A stretch of 22,386 bases of DNA from a virus, in IMG/VR virus record IMGVR_UViG_3300021520_000012, positions 1-22,386 of that record. The stretch is one strand, 5' to 3'. The notes under the pieces were generated by a model. It saw only the letters and a list, made by a program, of their open reading frames with translations, was not told where the DNA came from and made no database searches. Position 1 is the stretch's first letter; each line of letters begins with the position of its first letter. The position numbers were made by a program, and so were the translations under genes. Shown piece by piece: positions 7,684-14,266 of the stretch.

Positions 7684-8039
7684 AAAAAATCAGCGAAGTT
7701 CGCTTTCAGGGCAGCAATAAACACTTGCCAAATTTCCTTATTGCGACCATTGAATGACTCTTCCATTGAGTTGATGCGCTTGCCGTCAATAGAAACACAC
7801 TTAAAAACGGTCTCCATTGTCTTAATCAGGTCATCGGCATCCATCTTGGAAGCCAATTGACCGATAGCCAAGGCAGTAATGCCCATCTTCTCAGCGCCAT
7901 CTTTAACCGTTGTCAAAGCTGCGAACAATGGTTCACCGATTACCTTGGCAATAGCTACTTCAACACGCAGGGCATCAATAATGCCAAGAGTGCCAATAGA
8001 GATTTGACGACCCCCAATATCAATTTGAGTAGCGGCCAT
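7638..8039 (-). CDS. Tail assembly chaperone (unshifted form)
   Basis: A 133-residue protein between the tube gene and the tape measure gene, the usual place for tail assembly chaperones. It is mostly helical after an N-terminal beta strand (TQIDIGGRQISIGTLGIIDA). The middle (GITALAIGQLASKMDADDL) and the helix WQVFIAALKANFADFF fit the phage TAC pattern. It starts with ATG at 8039, 3 bases after the tube gene's stop, with AGGAG upstream. Codons 118-119 lie in a T-run that can slip into -1, giving a longer form. In the normal frame 14 more codons follow before TAG. Confidence 0.72.
   Translation of the reverse strand: MAATQIDIGGRQISIGTLGIIDALRVEVAIAKVIGEPLFAALTTVKDGAEKMGITALAIGQLASKMDADDLIKTMETVFKCVSIDGKRINSMEESFNGRNKEIWQVFIAALKANFADFFPENLLTSLSGTEQA
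7683..7689 (-). promoter_or_regulatory. Programmed -1 frameshift slippery heptamer
   Basis: On the minus strand the seven-T run is read as (GA)T TTT TTT CCA, which is the form X XXY YYZ with every base T. A -1 slip lets both Phe tRNAs re-pair perfectly. Immediately upstream is a short inverted repeat, AGCGA ACT TCGCT. A weak stem (CTGT/ACAG) lies downstream. The shifted frame stays open for 73 codons, up to the tape measure gene. Confidence 0.75.
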
Positions 8040-8042
8040 TTA

Positions 8043-8489
8043 TTAAGCTCCTGCCAAAATATCAGCCGCATCGCCAAGCAATGTGTTCAAGTTTTCTACT
8101 ACGATTTCCCACTCTGTGTCACCAGCAGAAGCGCCACGCTTAATATCAGCAGGCTTAGTGATGTAGCCAACAGTACCGATAGACATATCGTTGCGGTATG
8201 TGTCTAAGAATTGAACGGTTACAGGCACGAATGTTTGGGCGCCAGCTTCGCCAAGTGACTGAATAGCACCAAGGAACTTGTTTGACGGGCTAGTAGCTTG
8301 CAATTTGAATGTGAAAGAGCCTGATTTATCAGATCCGATAGTCATCATCATCTTGCCATCTGCACCGACTTTATCTTCGATCGAGTTCTTGCGACGTTTG
8401 ATGTCAAGAACATCATCACCATCTGACCAGTTTGTAATTTCTACGCCATTAACTAAAACAACGCAGTTCTGAAATGAATAAGCCTTCAT
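8043..8489 (-). CDS. Tail tube protein (DUF3277)
   Basis: A 148-residue protein directly after the sheath gene. The opening (YSFQNCVVLVNGVEITNWSD) and the following DDVLDIKRRKNS with MTIGSDKSGSFTFKLQ match the DUF3277 family of contractile-tail tube proteins, which stack as hexameric rings inside the sheath. An upstream in-frame start at 8549 would add 20 residues, but they come from terminator sequence. ATG at 8489 has TTTGGAG 7 bases upstream and is clearly the right start. Two terminator-like hairpins separate it from the sheath gene, so its expression is probably set independently of the sheath. Confidence 0.85.
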   Translation of the reverse strand: MKAYSFQNCVVLVNGVEITNWSDGDDVLDIKRRKNSIEDKVGADGKMMMTIGSDKSGSFTFKLQATSPSNKFLGAIQSLGEAGAQTFVPVTVQFLDTYRNDMSIGTVGYITKPADIKRGASAGDTEWEIVVENLNTLLGDAADILAGA

Positions 8490-8504
8490 GTGTAGCTCCA
8501 AATG

Positions 8505-8527
8505 AAAAAGGCCACCCGCAGGCAGCC
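8505..8527 (-). terminator. Second hairpin/T-tract in front of the tube gene
   Basis: Minus strand GGCTGCC, loop TGCG, GGTGGCC forms a 7-bp stem with two G-T wobble pairs, then TTTTT. The wobbles become A-C mismatches on the plus strand, so the structure belongs to the minus-strand RNA. The T-tract leads into the tube gene's TTTGGAG ribosome site, leaving about 20 bases to the ATG. Confidence 0.65.
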
Positions 8528-8530
8528 CAA

Positions 8531-8557
8531 TAAAAAGAAAACCCCGCAAGTGCGGGG
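8531..8557 (-). terminator. Intrinsic terminator after the sheath gene
   Basis: Minus strand CCCCGC, loop ACTT, GCGGGG forms a perfect GC-rich stem followed by TTTTCTTTTTA. It lies 24 bases past the sheath stop and just before the second hairpin, making a tandem pair. A strong intrinsic terminator by form; late transcripts must partly read through or be antiterminated to reach the tail genes. Confidence 0.8.
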
Positions 8558-8580
8558 CTGTAATGTGTTTCTAAGTGTTC

Positions 8581-9696
8581 TTAGCGCTCAAATGTCAATG
8601 CAATATCGACACCATGAATAGCGCCAGCACCTTTAGCAAGGATCTGAATCGGCGGGGATTTGCGAGCTTCACGGTCTGACTGAGTTTGTGAGGCAACTTT
8701 AGGCGCCCAAACGTAGTAGCCTTTTGGCAAGAAATCGCCTGATTTAACCTCGCCTAAATCCATACCGTTCCATGTGCCTGGGGATAGTAATCCGCAATTA
8801 GTAGCGGCATCGCAAGCAATGGCTGCTTGATGCAATAAAGCGGCAACACCCTTATCGGTTTGTGGAACCTTAGTGGTACGGGTCAGCAGATAGCCGAATA
8901 CCTGAGTTTGAATAGTGTTCTGCAACCAATCCAAGCCAATTACTTCATCCAAGAATCGACCATTAGCTACGACACCCTCAGCCAACATCGCGCTATCACC
9001 GAAGTAGGTGTAATAGTTCAATTTCTTAGCGATCAATGCTTGACGCTGAGTTTCGGTTACGTTGATTGGAGTTACGCCAGGCTCTTGTTTGAATTTCAGC
9101 GTGATAGTGCTGTCCTTCATCGAGAAGTTAGTAGTTAGGATGCGAGCCATTGCTGAAACAACTGCATAAGCATCGTTATCGTCATACTGACCGAATGTGC
9201 GTGAGTAGCCTAATTGCTTTAGCTTGTAGCCAATATCGGTGATTGAACTTGCATCGAGTGAAGCTAGTACGTTTGTCGTATAGCCGAATACTTTAGTGTG
9301 AGCCTCAGTCCAAGCAGCAGCTTCAAGAATCTCAGCATCAGTAACGCCGCCAGCGATTGCAAGGGTTAAGCCATACCAGCTAGTATTTGCATCGTTAATA
9401 CGGATCAGGGCATTTGTAACAGTCTCGCCAGCATGAATACTTGCAATAGCGATCTGCTCAGGCCGTGGGGATTGCATAAAGAAGATATTGGCTGCTTTAT
9501 AAGCCTCAGAAGTAGAAGCCCAGTCAGCAGATACGCTATCCATATCAGAGTAGAAGCTAATTACTGATGTATTAGAAGCGTTTGAAGGTGCTGAATCCGT
9601 CAAGATGCAAGCTAATCCGAATCCTGCGCCCTGTGGGAATGTTGGAGATACATTAACGGTAACGCTAACGATTTTAGAAACTGGGATTTTACTCAT
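8581..9696 (-). CDS. Contractile tail sheath protein (DUF3383)
   Basis: A 371-residue protein matching the DUF3383 pattern: VSVTVNVSPTFPQGAGFGLA at the N-terminus, then a FYSDMDSVSADWAS segment followed by AANIFFMQSPRPEQIAI, and a C-terminus with GGVDIALTF-like strands (IHGVDIALTFER). DUF3383 proteins form the sheath in several myophages of this type. It precedes the tube gene, as expected. ATG at 9696 has AAGGGC upstream. The length is short for a sheath, in line with a compact tail. The contractile-tail assignment of the window rests largely on this gene and the tube gene. Confidence 0.85.
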   Translation of the reverse strand: MSKIPVSKIVSVTVNVSPTFPQGAGFGLACILTDSAPSNASNTSVISFYSDMDSVSADWASTSEAYKAANIFFMQSPRPEQIAIASIHAGETVTNALIRINDANTSWYGLTLAIAGGVTDAEILEAAAWTEAHTKVFGYTTNVLASLDASSITDIGYKLKQLGYSRTFGQYDDNDAYAVVSAMARILTTNFSMKDSTITLKFKQEPGVTPINVTETQRQALIAKKLNYYTYFGDSAMLAEGVVANGRFLDEVIGLDWLQNTIQTQVFGYLLTRTTKVPQTDKGVAALLHQAAIACDAATNCGLLSPGTWNGMDLGEVKSGDFLPKGYYVWAPKVASQTQSDREARKSPPIQILAKGAGAIHGVDIALTFER

Positions 9697-9723
9697 TTAG
9701 ATGCCCTTTGGTTAATGATTGAT

Positions 9724-10290
9724 CTATGCCTTTACGTCTAGGCTGATTGTGCTTATGGCCTCAATTAAGTTGCCATGTATGTCTTTTTTGTCTGAATGAA
9801 TGTCAATCTCTACAGTTCCGTAGGTGTTCAGAACTTCACCTTCCAAAACGATTGCGCTAAAGTCGATTGAAACCTTTGCCTGCTCTTCCCATTCCGTATT
9901 AATTACGGCGGTTACATTGGTAACACTAGAAGTCTTTAGAAGCCCCAATCCAAGCTGTTGCATCATGCTTACCGATGAGTCGAGAGAAAGAATTGAAAGC
10001 AACCTGAGAGCGTTTTGATAGGCTCCAAGCCTAAAGAATTGAACTGATACGCTACAAGTTCGTTGTCCAACCATGTTGGATTGAATAGTGTTGGTGCCAG
10101 CAATAACAGAAAGCCGTCTTTCATCACTACCTTTAGCATCAATGGCAGTAATTAATACCGTTGCGAATGGCTCCGATTTACCTCCCGTTGGTGCGTTTGA
10201 ATTCGCCTTGCGTACGCTATTAACGGGCATACCCATTACGGTGCGAATTAGAGTGCGAATCTTTAAATTAATGAGGTCTAAATCTGTCAT
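9724..10290 (-). CDS. Neck / tail terminator protein
   Basis: A 187-residue protein between the neck genes and the sheath gene, where the tail terminator that caps the tube and joins tail to head is usually encoded. The N-terminus (LINLKIRTLIRTVMGMP) and the stretch QRTCSVSVQFFRLGAYQNAL resemble neck-terminator proteins, which begin with a helix and carry repeated strands. The upstream in-frame start at 10338 would add 16 residues inside the previous gene. ATG at 10290 overlaps that gene's TGA (ATGA), matching the spacing used throughout this operon, so I chose it. Function is inferred mainly from position. Confidence 0.65.
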   Translation of the reverse strand: MTDLDLINLKIRTLIRTVMGMPVNSVRKANSNAPTGGKSEPFATVLITAIDAKGSDERRLSVIAGTNTIQSNMVGQRTCSVSVQFFRLGAYQNALRLLSILSLDSSVSMMQQLGLGLLKTSSVTNVTAVINTEWEEQAKVSIDFSAIVLEGEVLNTYGTVEIDIHSDKKDIHGNLIEAISTISLDVKA

Positions 10291-10643
10291 ATAGCCATTC
10301 CTGTTGCGATTGCGAACCAATAGCCATGCTGTTGCCACGGCTTAGCAAAAGCCACTCGATACTGAGAGCCATTCCATAGAACCGTGTCCGATCGTAGTGA
10401 TTGACCATCACCCATCAATACATCCTGAGTGCAGTAAATGGTGATCGCGTTAGATTGGCGCTCACCTTCCGGCAAGAATTGAAGAGCATCTTGCGCCTTG
10501 GTTGGTTGAATAACCCCGATACGATCGAGCGTTACAGGAGCATCCGACCACTCACCTTCATTGATGAATGAACCAAACATTCGGTTAATCTGAAAAGGCT
10601 GTGCGAAATCGGGATCATTGATAAGGTCTGATACTTCAATCAT
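10287..10643 (-). CDS. Head-closure / neck protein (unnamed)
   Basis: A 118-residue protein in the head-to-tail connector block. Its middle, IGVIQPTKAQDALQFLPEGE followed by ITIYCTQDV, and the end pattern VLWNGSQYRVAFAKPWQQHG, are beta-rich and typical of small head-closure or stopper proteins (the FII/gp16 role) in myophages. The D-x-V-x-W/Y-x-G-x-x-Y-x-V signature near the C-terminus is the main clue. It overlaps both neighbours by 4 bases. A stopper role is inferred; a minor tail protein is the alternative. Confidence 0.6.
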   Translation of the reverse strand: MIEVSDLINDPDFAQPFQINRMFGSFINEGEWSDAPVTLDRIGVIQPTKAQDALQFLPEGERQSNAITIYCTQDVLMGDGQSLRSDTVLWNGSQYRVAFAKPWQQHGYWFAIATGMAI

Positions 10644-11107
10644 TTAGCGACTACCTCATGTGTAATGCTTTGAATCAATAAGCCAGTATCAATAAGTGCT
10701 TTCGAGCTACCTTTTGCTTTGATTGTTGCTGGGTCTAAGGATTGGAAGGCTCCGGCTCTAATGAATTGCTGAACTAGGCTAGATGCCTTCATTCCCAATC
10801 GGTCTAAGCTGACTGTTACCGGAAGATTTTGGAGGAATACGCACTTTAAATTTGATTCATTGATCTTATTTAAGACCTCTGCACCTTCCGCTATTGCGTT
10901 TCTAAGGAATGGGCGCTCGGGAACTTTGCCCGGAACTCCAAACTCATGTACTGCAGCCACTAAAATTACGGGTGTGCCGTTTGGGTAAGCTAAATTACTA
11001 GGCACGCCAACGCGAACCTGCTCATCGCCAATCGTTGCGACAGTGCCTATGAATTGATCAAGCCTACGTTTAGCAATTTCTCCGCCACTTACTTTGGCTG
11101 AGATCAT
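10640..11107 (-). CDS. HK97 gp10-like neck / virion morphogenesis protein
   Basis: A 155-residue protein with the pattern of HK97-gp10-like and related neck proteins: a strand VRVGVPSNLAY, then the hallmark AAVHEFGVPGKVPERPFLRN (alanine-x-x-H/N-E-F/Y-G followed by P-x-R-P-F-L). A C-terminal ALIDTGLLIQSITHEV repeats the common D-T-G-x-L-x-x-S-I ending. Such proteins complete the neck between head and tail. It overlaps both neighbours by 4 bases. The family signature is clear; its exact position in the neck is inferred. Confidence 0.8.
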   Translation of the reverse strand: MISAKVSGGEIAKRRLDQFIGTVATIGDEQVRVGVPSNLAYPNGTPVILVAAVHEFGVPGKVPERPFLRNAIAEGAEVLNKINESNLKCVFLQNLPVTVSLDRLGMKASSLVQQFIRAGAFQSLDPATIKAKGSSKALIDTGLLIQSITHEVVAK

Positions 11108-11454
11108 GCTATTAGATGACCCGAGCCGATAATTTTCACCAAATAAAGGTAACGCTGACCATAGAGCGTTCTCATAAATGGGTTTTCTGCTTTCTTTTGC
11201 AACATCAAGTCCGATGATTGAACTTGAACATCGCCTACTTTCTTCATATTGAAGTCGGTAGATAGTCCACTTGTAGATGTAATGCCTTTCAAAACTAGGG
11301 AATGGGCAACATAGCTACCCATTCCTTCGTTCAAGTAATCCCCCCATCGAGACAGGTTGAAACTTGGCAATGCCATATCAAGCTGAGCCTGTAGCACCGT
11401 GTCGGTAACTGTCGAAAACTCTGGGAACAGAGCCTTAAATTCGATGGGGGTCAT
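11104..11454 (-). CDS. Head-tail adaptor (DUF4054)
   Basis: A 116-residue protein directly after the capsid gene. The opening (IEFKALFPEFSTVTDTVLQA), the central helix with G-x-Y-V-A-H-S-L, and the later RTLYGQRYLYLVK match DUF4054 head-tail adaptor proteins, which bind the portal and start the neck. The start is ATG at 11454, just after the capsid gene's stop. The end overlaps the gp10-like gene by 4 bases. Confidence 0.83.
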   Translation of the reverse strand: MTPIEFKALFPEFSTVTDTVLQAQLDMALPSFNLSRWGDYLNEGMGSYVAHSLVLKGITSTSGLSTDFNMKKVGDVQVQSSDLMLQKKAENPFMRTLYGQRYLYLVKIIGSGHLIA

Positions 11455-11457
11455 TGA

Positions 11458-12504
11458 TTACATTCCTTCCATGTAGTACGCAGACTTGCTATAGCGCACT
11501 TCAACACCGCTGTAACGGTAATCGCCAGGCACGAATACACCACGGCCACGCAATTGCGGAGCTAAGAAGCGTAAAGTTACTGGGATATGCATTACTAAAC
11601 GCTCTGCGCTGTTTGTGTAGAACAATGCGCGAGTACCCTTACTTGTGCCGGCAGTTTGCAAGCCAAAGCCCGGCAATACTGTAATTTCGCCACCAATGTA
11701 ATCTTTGTAAAGATTGTTGGCTTTGAAGTATTCCAAGATAGTCATATCGCTGTTATCAGAGCGTGGTGTGCTGTTGATAAGAGCGTATGCAGCAGGTGGC
11801 AATACGATTGTGTTTGGCACATCGTTATTTGCTGAGCTGTTGAACACTTGATACAAGCCAGCATTCAAGTCACCAAGAATTTGAGCAGGAGTAGCAGTAG
11901 CCCAAGTTTTACCAGACGGTACATTGCCCTTAGAAATACTTGGGTGCTGGAATAAGCCCTTCAAATCTGAGCCTTCGCCATTCAATGCAACATCGTTCAT
12001 GTGACGGCGATAGCCATCCATTGCCGCTTCCATGCGACCTTGTGGCAATGGGCGCTTAAGGTAAGCGGATTGGATCAATTCTTGTTGTGTGAAGTGGTAA
12101 CCAATATCACCCGGTGCGATGTCCATTGAACGCTCAGCAACAGTAATATCGACCAAGTTAATATCATCAGACTTGCTTGAAGCACGACGGCCACGAGCTA
12201 CTGAGTCATAAGTCTGGTAGCGAACAGTCTCAGCCCATTCGCCAGCTTCGCTAGAGATTGGAACTAAGCGCTCATACTGCATAGGTGTGTATTGACGGCT
12301 ATATACGCCTGCCTCTGTGTAAGCCAATTGACTTACGAGGAATGACATACCAGCAGTTGCATCGCTTACGGCGCGAACTTCAGGAGCTTGACCAATAGTC
12401 TGACGCAAAACTGCATCAAAAGCATTGATTTCAGCTTGGCGGGTTACTGCATAAGCATCGTTTGCGGACTTGATAGTAGCCGCATCTAAAACAATTTTAG
12501 TCAT
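11458..12504 (-). CDS. Major capsid protein (DUF2184)
   Basis: A 348-residue protein that follows the cement gene and precedes the adaptor. Its central part (DIAPGDIGYHFTQQELIQSA, then the helix AMDGYRRHMNDVALNGE and G-L-F-Q-H-P) and its end (LRFLAPQLRGRGVFVPGDYR) match DUF2184 capsid proteins with an HK97 fold. An in-frame TTG at 12516 would add 4 residues but lies inside the ribosome site. ATG at 12504 has TTGGAG 6 bases upstream. Two terminator-like hairpins stand directly in front of the gene, the second leading into its ribosome site. It should be the most abundant product of the window. Confidence 0.9.
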   Translation of the reverse strand: MTKIVLDAATIKSANDAYAVTRQAEINAFDAVLRQTIGQAPEVRAVSDATAGMSFLVSQLAYTEAGVYSRQYTPMQYERLVPISSEAGEWAETVRYQTYDSVARGRRASSKSDDINLVDITVAERSMDIAPGDIGYHFTQQELIQSAYLKRPLPQGRMEAAMDGYRRHMNDVALNGEGSDLKGLFQHPSISKGNVPSGKTWATATPAQILGDLNAGLYQVFNSSANNDVPNTIVLPPAAYALINSTPRSDNSDMTILEYFKANNLYKDYIGGEITVLPGFGLQTAGTSKGTRALFYTNSAERLVMHIPVTLRFLAPQLRGRGVFVPGDYRYSGVEVRYSKSAYYMEGM

Positions 12505-12516
12505 GTGTTTCTCCAA

Positions 12517-12541
12517 AAGAAAAACCCCGCATATAGCGGGG
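12517..12541 (-). terminator. Hairpin/T-tract directly in front of the capsid gene
   Basis: Minus strand CCCCGC, loop TATAT, GCGGGG forms a 6-bp all-GC stem followed by TTTTTCTTTT. The T-tract flows into the GGAG of the capsid gene, with about 13 bases from there to the ATG. It is the second of a tandem pair. Confidence 0.8.
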
Positions 12542-12550
12542 CTAGGACGT

Positions 12551-12571
12551 AAAAAAACCGCCCGTAGGCGG
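12551..12571 (-). terminator. Intrinsic terminator after the cement gene
   Basis: Minus strand CCGCC, loop TACG, GGCGG forms a 5-bp GC stem followed by seven T. It lies about 30 bases past the cement stop and 10 bases before the next hairpin. With it, it forms a double terminator between the cement and capsid genes. Confidence 0.8.
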
Positions 12572-12599
12572 CTTGATTGCGTGATTATTTGCTAAGTGA

Positions 12600-13082
12600 T
12601 TAGCGACCTAAAAGGTTGAACTCAATAATGCCAATTGAACCAGCTACTACGGGCTCAGCCCATTTAGCGCCGATGATTGCAACACGACCAGCACCAGCAG
12701 CGGCTTTGGACAAAGAACCTAAGCCACCAGCAGTAATGGAGATAACTTGATCGCCTTCAATTGCGTTTTCAGCAGCAGTAACATACATACGGCCTGACTT
12801 AGCAACTGGGACAGTTTGGTTAATAGCAAATGAAACTGTGCCATCAGCGTTGTATGGGTGATCTGCATAGCGAATAGCGAAGCCAATGATTGAATCGGTA
12901 TCAGCAACAACACCATGACAACCAACACCATCACCAGCAGTAGCTACAGGAGCGCCAAAGTCGATAACAGTAGCGCCAGTATTGATTTTGCTGACAGATT
13001 GGTAGACATTTTGATCTACGATCGAGCCAGCATAGCCACGATCACGCAGAATGCCGCCTGGGGTATTTAACAAGTCTTGCAT
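12600..13082 (-). CDS. Capsid cement / decoration protein (Gp24-like)
   Basis: A 160-residue protein between the DUF2213 and capsid genes. The opening GGILRDRGYAGSIVDQNVYQ, the VIDFGAPVATAG segment and a Gly/Ala-rich beta pattern (VPVAKSGRMYVTAAE, with the C-terminal IIEFNLLG) match structural cement proteins of DUF2184-capsid phages, which lock the surface lattice of the head. ATG at 13082 has TAGGAG 7 bases upstream. Two terminator-like hairpins follow it. A hydrophobic overlapping frame inside it (12719-12934) is a shadow. Confidence 0.8.
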   Translation of the reverse strand: MQDLLNTPGGILRDRGYAGSIVDQNVYQSVSKINTGATVIDFGAPVATAGDGVGCHGVVADTDSIIGFAIRYADHPYNADGTVSFAINQTVPVAKSGRMYVTAAENAIEGDQVISITAGGLGSLSKAAAGAGRVAIIGAKWAEPVVAGSIGIIEFNLLGR

Positions 13083-13108
13083 ATAAATCTCCTAAATGGA
13101 TAAAACCC

Positions 13109-13696
13109 TTATCGGGCGGATTGGTTTTGGATAAAGAGGTCACGAGCTGAAATAGCAGGTGCAGATTTAACTACGCCAGCCAATGCATCGCCTACTGCCT
13201 TCTCACCGTTTGCAGATTCTTTCTTAGAATCAAGGGAGATAGCTAAAACACCGAATGCGATAGAGATAGCTTCATCACTCGCATCGGCTACGGATTTGCC
13301 AGCCAATACAGGGGCAACTACTGCGCTTTTCTCAGCATCAACGGCGATTTGTTCGACAAACTCACGACGAATCTGAGTGCAAGTCTTACCATCAGTCGCT
13401 ACAGTCGAATGCTTCTTAACTGTTTCGATCATTGCAGCCCAAGCAGGGATCAATGAGTCGCGGATTTCAGGAGTGATTACATCCTTTTTAAGCTCATCCA
13501 CTTGTGCAGTATGTTCAGCTACTAGAGCCTCTGTCTCTGCTTTATGAGTAGCGTTAAGTTCCTCTACTTTAGAATCCGCATCAGTAGCCATTTTTAGGGC
13601 TTCATCACGGTCTTTTGCTAACTTTTCAATAACACCCGCTGTGGTCTCGCTGACCTCAAGAGGGATGCCATCAACTACGATCTTGCGATCAGTCAT
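13109..13696 (-). CDS. Nested in-frame scaffold protein from an internal start of the DUF2213 gene
   Basis: Within the DUF2213 gene, codon 191 is ATG (13696) preceded by AAGGA with a 7-base spacer, one of the best ribosome sites in the window. Translation from there gives 195 residues: an acidic, helical, coiled-coil-like stretch (ETTAGVIEKLAKDRDEAL and a Glu/Lys/Ala-rich run to about codon 255) and a C-terminal helix. This matches the lambda C/Nu3 arrangement, in which a protease gene contains an in-frame scaffold. The 20 codons before it (HDNAPAGNNKE) look like a linker. The ribosome site and composition are seen; independent expression is inferred. Confidence 0.6.
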   Translation of the reverse strand: MTDRKIVVDGIPLEVSETTAGVIEKLAKDRDEALKMATDADSKVEELNATHKAETEALVAEHTAQVDELKKDVITPEIRDSLIPAWAAMIETVKKHSTVATDGKTCTQIRREFVEQIAVDAEKSAVVAPVLAGKSVADASDEAISIAFGVLAISLDSKKESANGEKAVGDALAGVVKSAPAISARDLFIQNQSAR

Positions 13697-14266
13697 GGGG
13701 ATTTCCTTGTTGTTGCCTGCGGGGGCGTTATCGTGAACTCGGCAAGCTGACCCGCATCTTGCTTTGTCTACCAATGCGACATGATTGCCGCGTATTTGCC
13801 TTTGAATACCGTCATACGCTTCACCGTTAGGAGAAACACCTGCCGTCATATCCAAATTGAATTTGTAACCATTCGATAGCTCGCACTTACCGCTATCTAG
13901 GGCCCCAATAATTTCAGGGGTCTTAAATACAATCTCAGCACCTACATGCGAATCAGAGGCTTTAGCCACTCCCCTTACATCACCATGCGAATACTCTTTC
14001 CAGTTGTCTTTAGTTACTAAGACTGGGGGGTGATTGTTTGTTAATGGATTTCCATTAAATGAATCAATGCTCGATTGATCGAACACTTCCGAGGCTGGGC
14101 GATAAAGCACTACCTTGCGGATTGGATCGCCATCTAAGCCAAGTTCTGAGGCTAGATAGGTCTGAGTGCCAACCCTAGAGATAATGCCTTTAGCGACTAG
14201 AAAGCCCTCGTCTGTAACTGACCGAGAGCTAATGCCGATTGAGTCTTTTACTTCGATTGTTTTCAT
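13109..14266 (-). CDS. DUF2213 capsid maturation protease-scaffold
   Basis: A 385-residue protein in the head operon matching DUF2213. The N-terminal two fifths are compact, with TDEGFLVAKGIISRVGTQTY, NGNPLTNNHPPVLVT around residues 71-85, a CELSNGY motif at 128-134, and the block IRGNHVALVDKARCGSAC at 158-175. His79 or His162 with Ser131 are candidate protease residues by analogy with prohead proteases, but I cannot assign the catalytic set from one sequence. The C-terminal half is charged and helical like a scaffold, with a probable separate start at codon 191. ATG at 14266 overlaps the F-like gene by 4 bases. Confidence 0.82.
   Translation of the reverse strand: MKTIEVKDSIGISSRSVTDEGFLVAKGIISRVGTQTYLASELGLDGDPIRKVVLYRPASEVFDQSSIDSFNGNPLTNNHPPVLVTKDNWKEYSHGDVRGVAKASDSHVGAEIVFKTPEIIGALDSGKCELSNGYKFNLDMTAGVSPNGEAYDGIQRQIRGNHVALVDKARCGSACRVHDNAPAGNNKEIPMTDRKIVVDGIPLEVSETTAGVIEKLAKDRDEALKMATDADSKVEELNATHKAETEALVAEHTAQVDELKKDVITPEIRDSLIPAWAAMIETVKKHSTVATDGKTCTQIRREFVEQIAVDAEKSAVVAPVLAGKSVADASDEAISIAFGVLAISLDSKKESANGEKAVGDALAGVVKSAPAISARDLFIQNQSAR

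Noticed and set aside
12719-12934. Hydrophobic minus-strand ORF of 71 codons that might be a holin
   Set aside because: It lies wholly inside the cement gene in another frame, has no ribosome site, and its Leu/Met richness comes from Ala/Thr codons of the real gene.
13083-13108. Terminator between DUF2213 and cement genes
   Set aside because: CCC/GGG is only a 3-bp stem with a broken T-run, although the layout resembles the three stronger modules.
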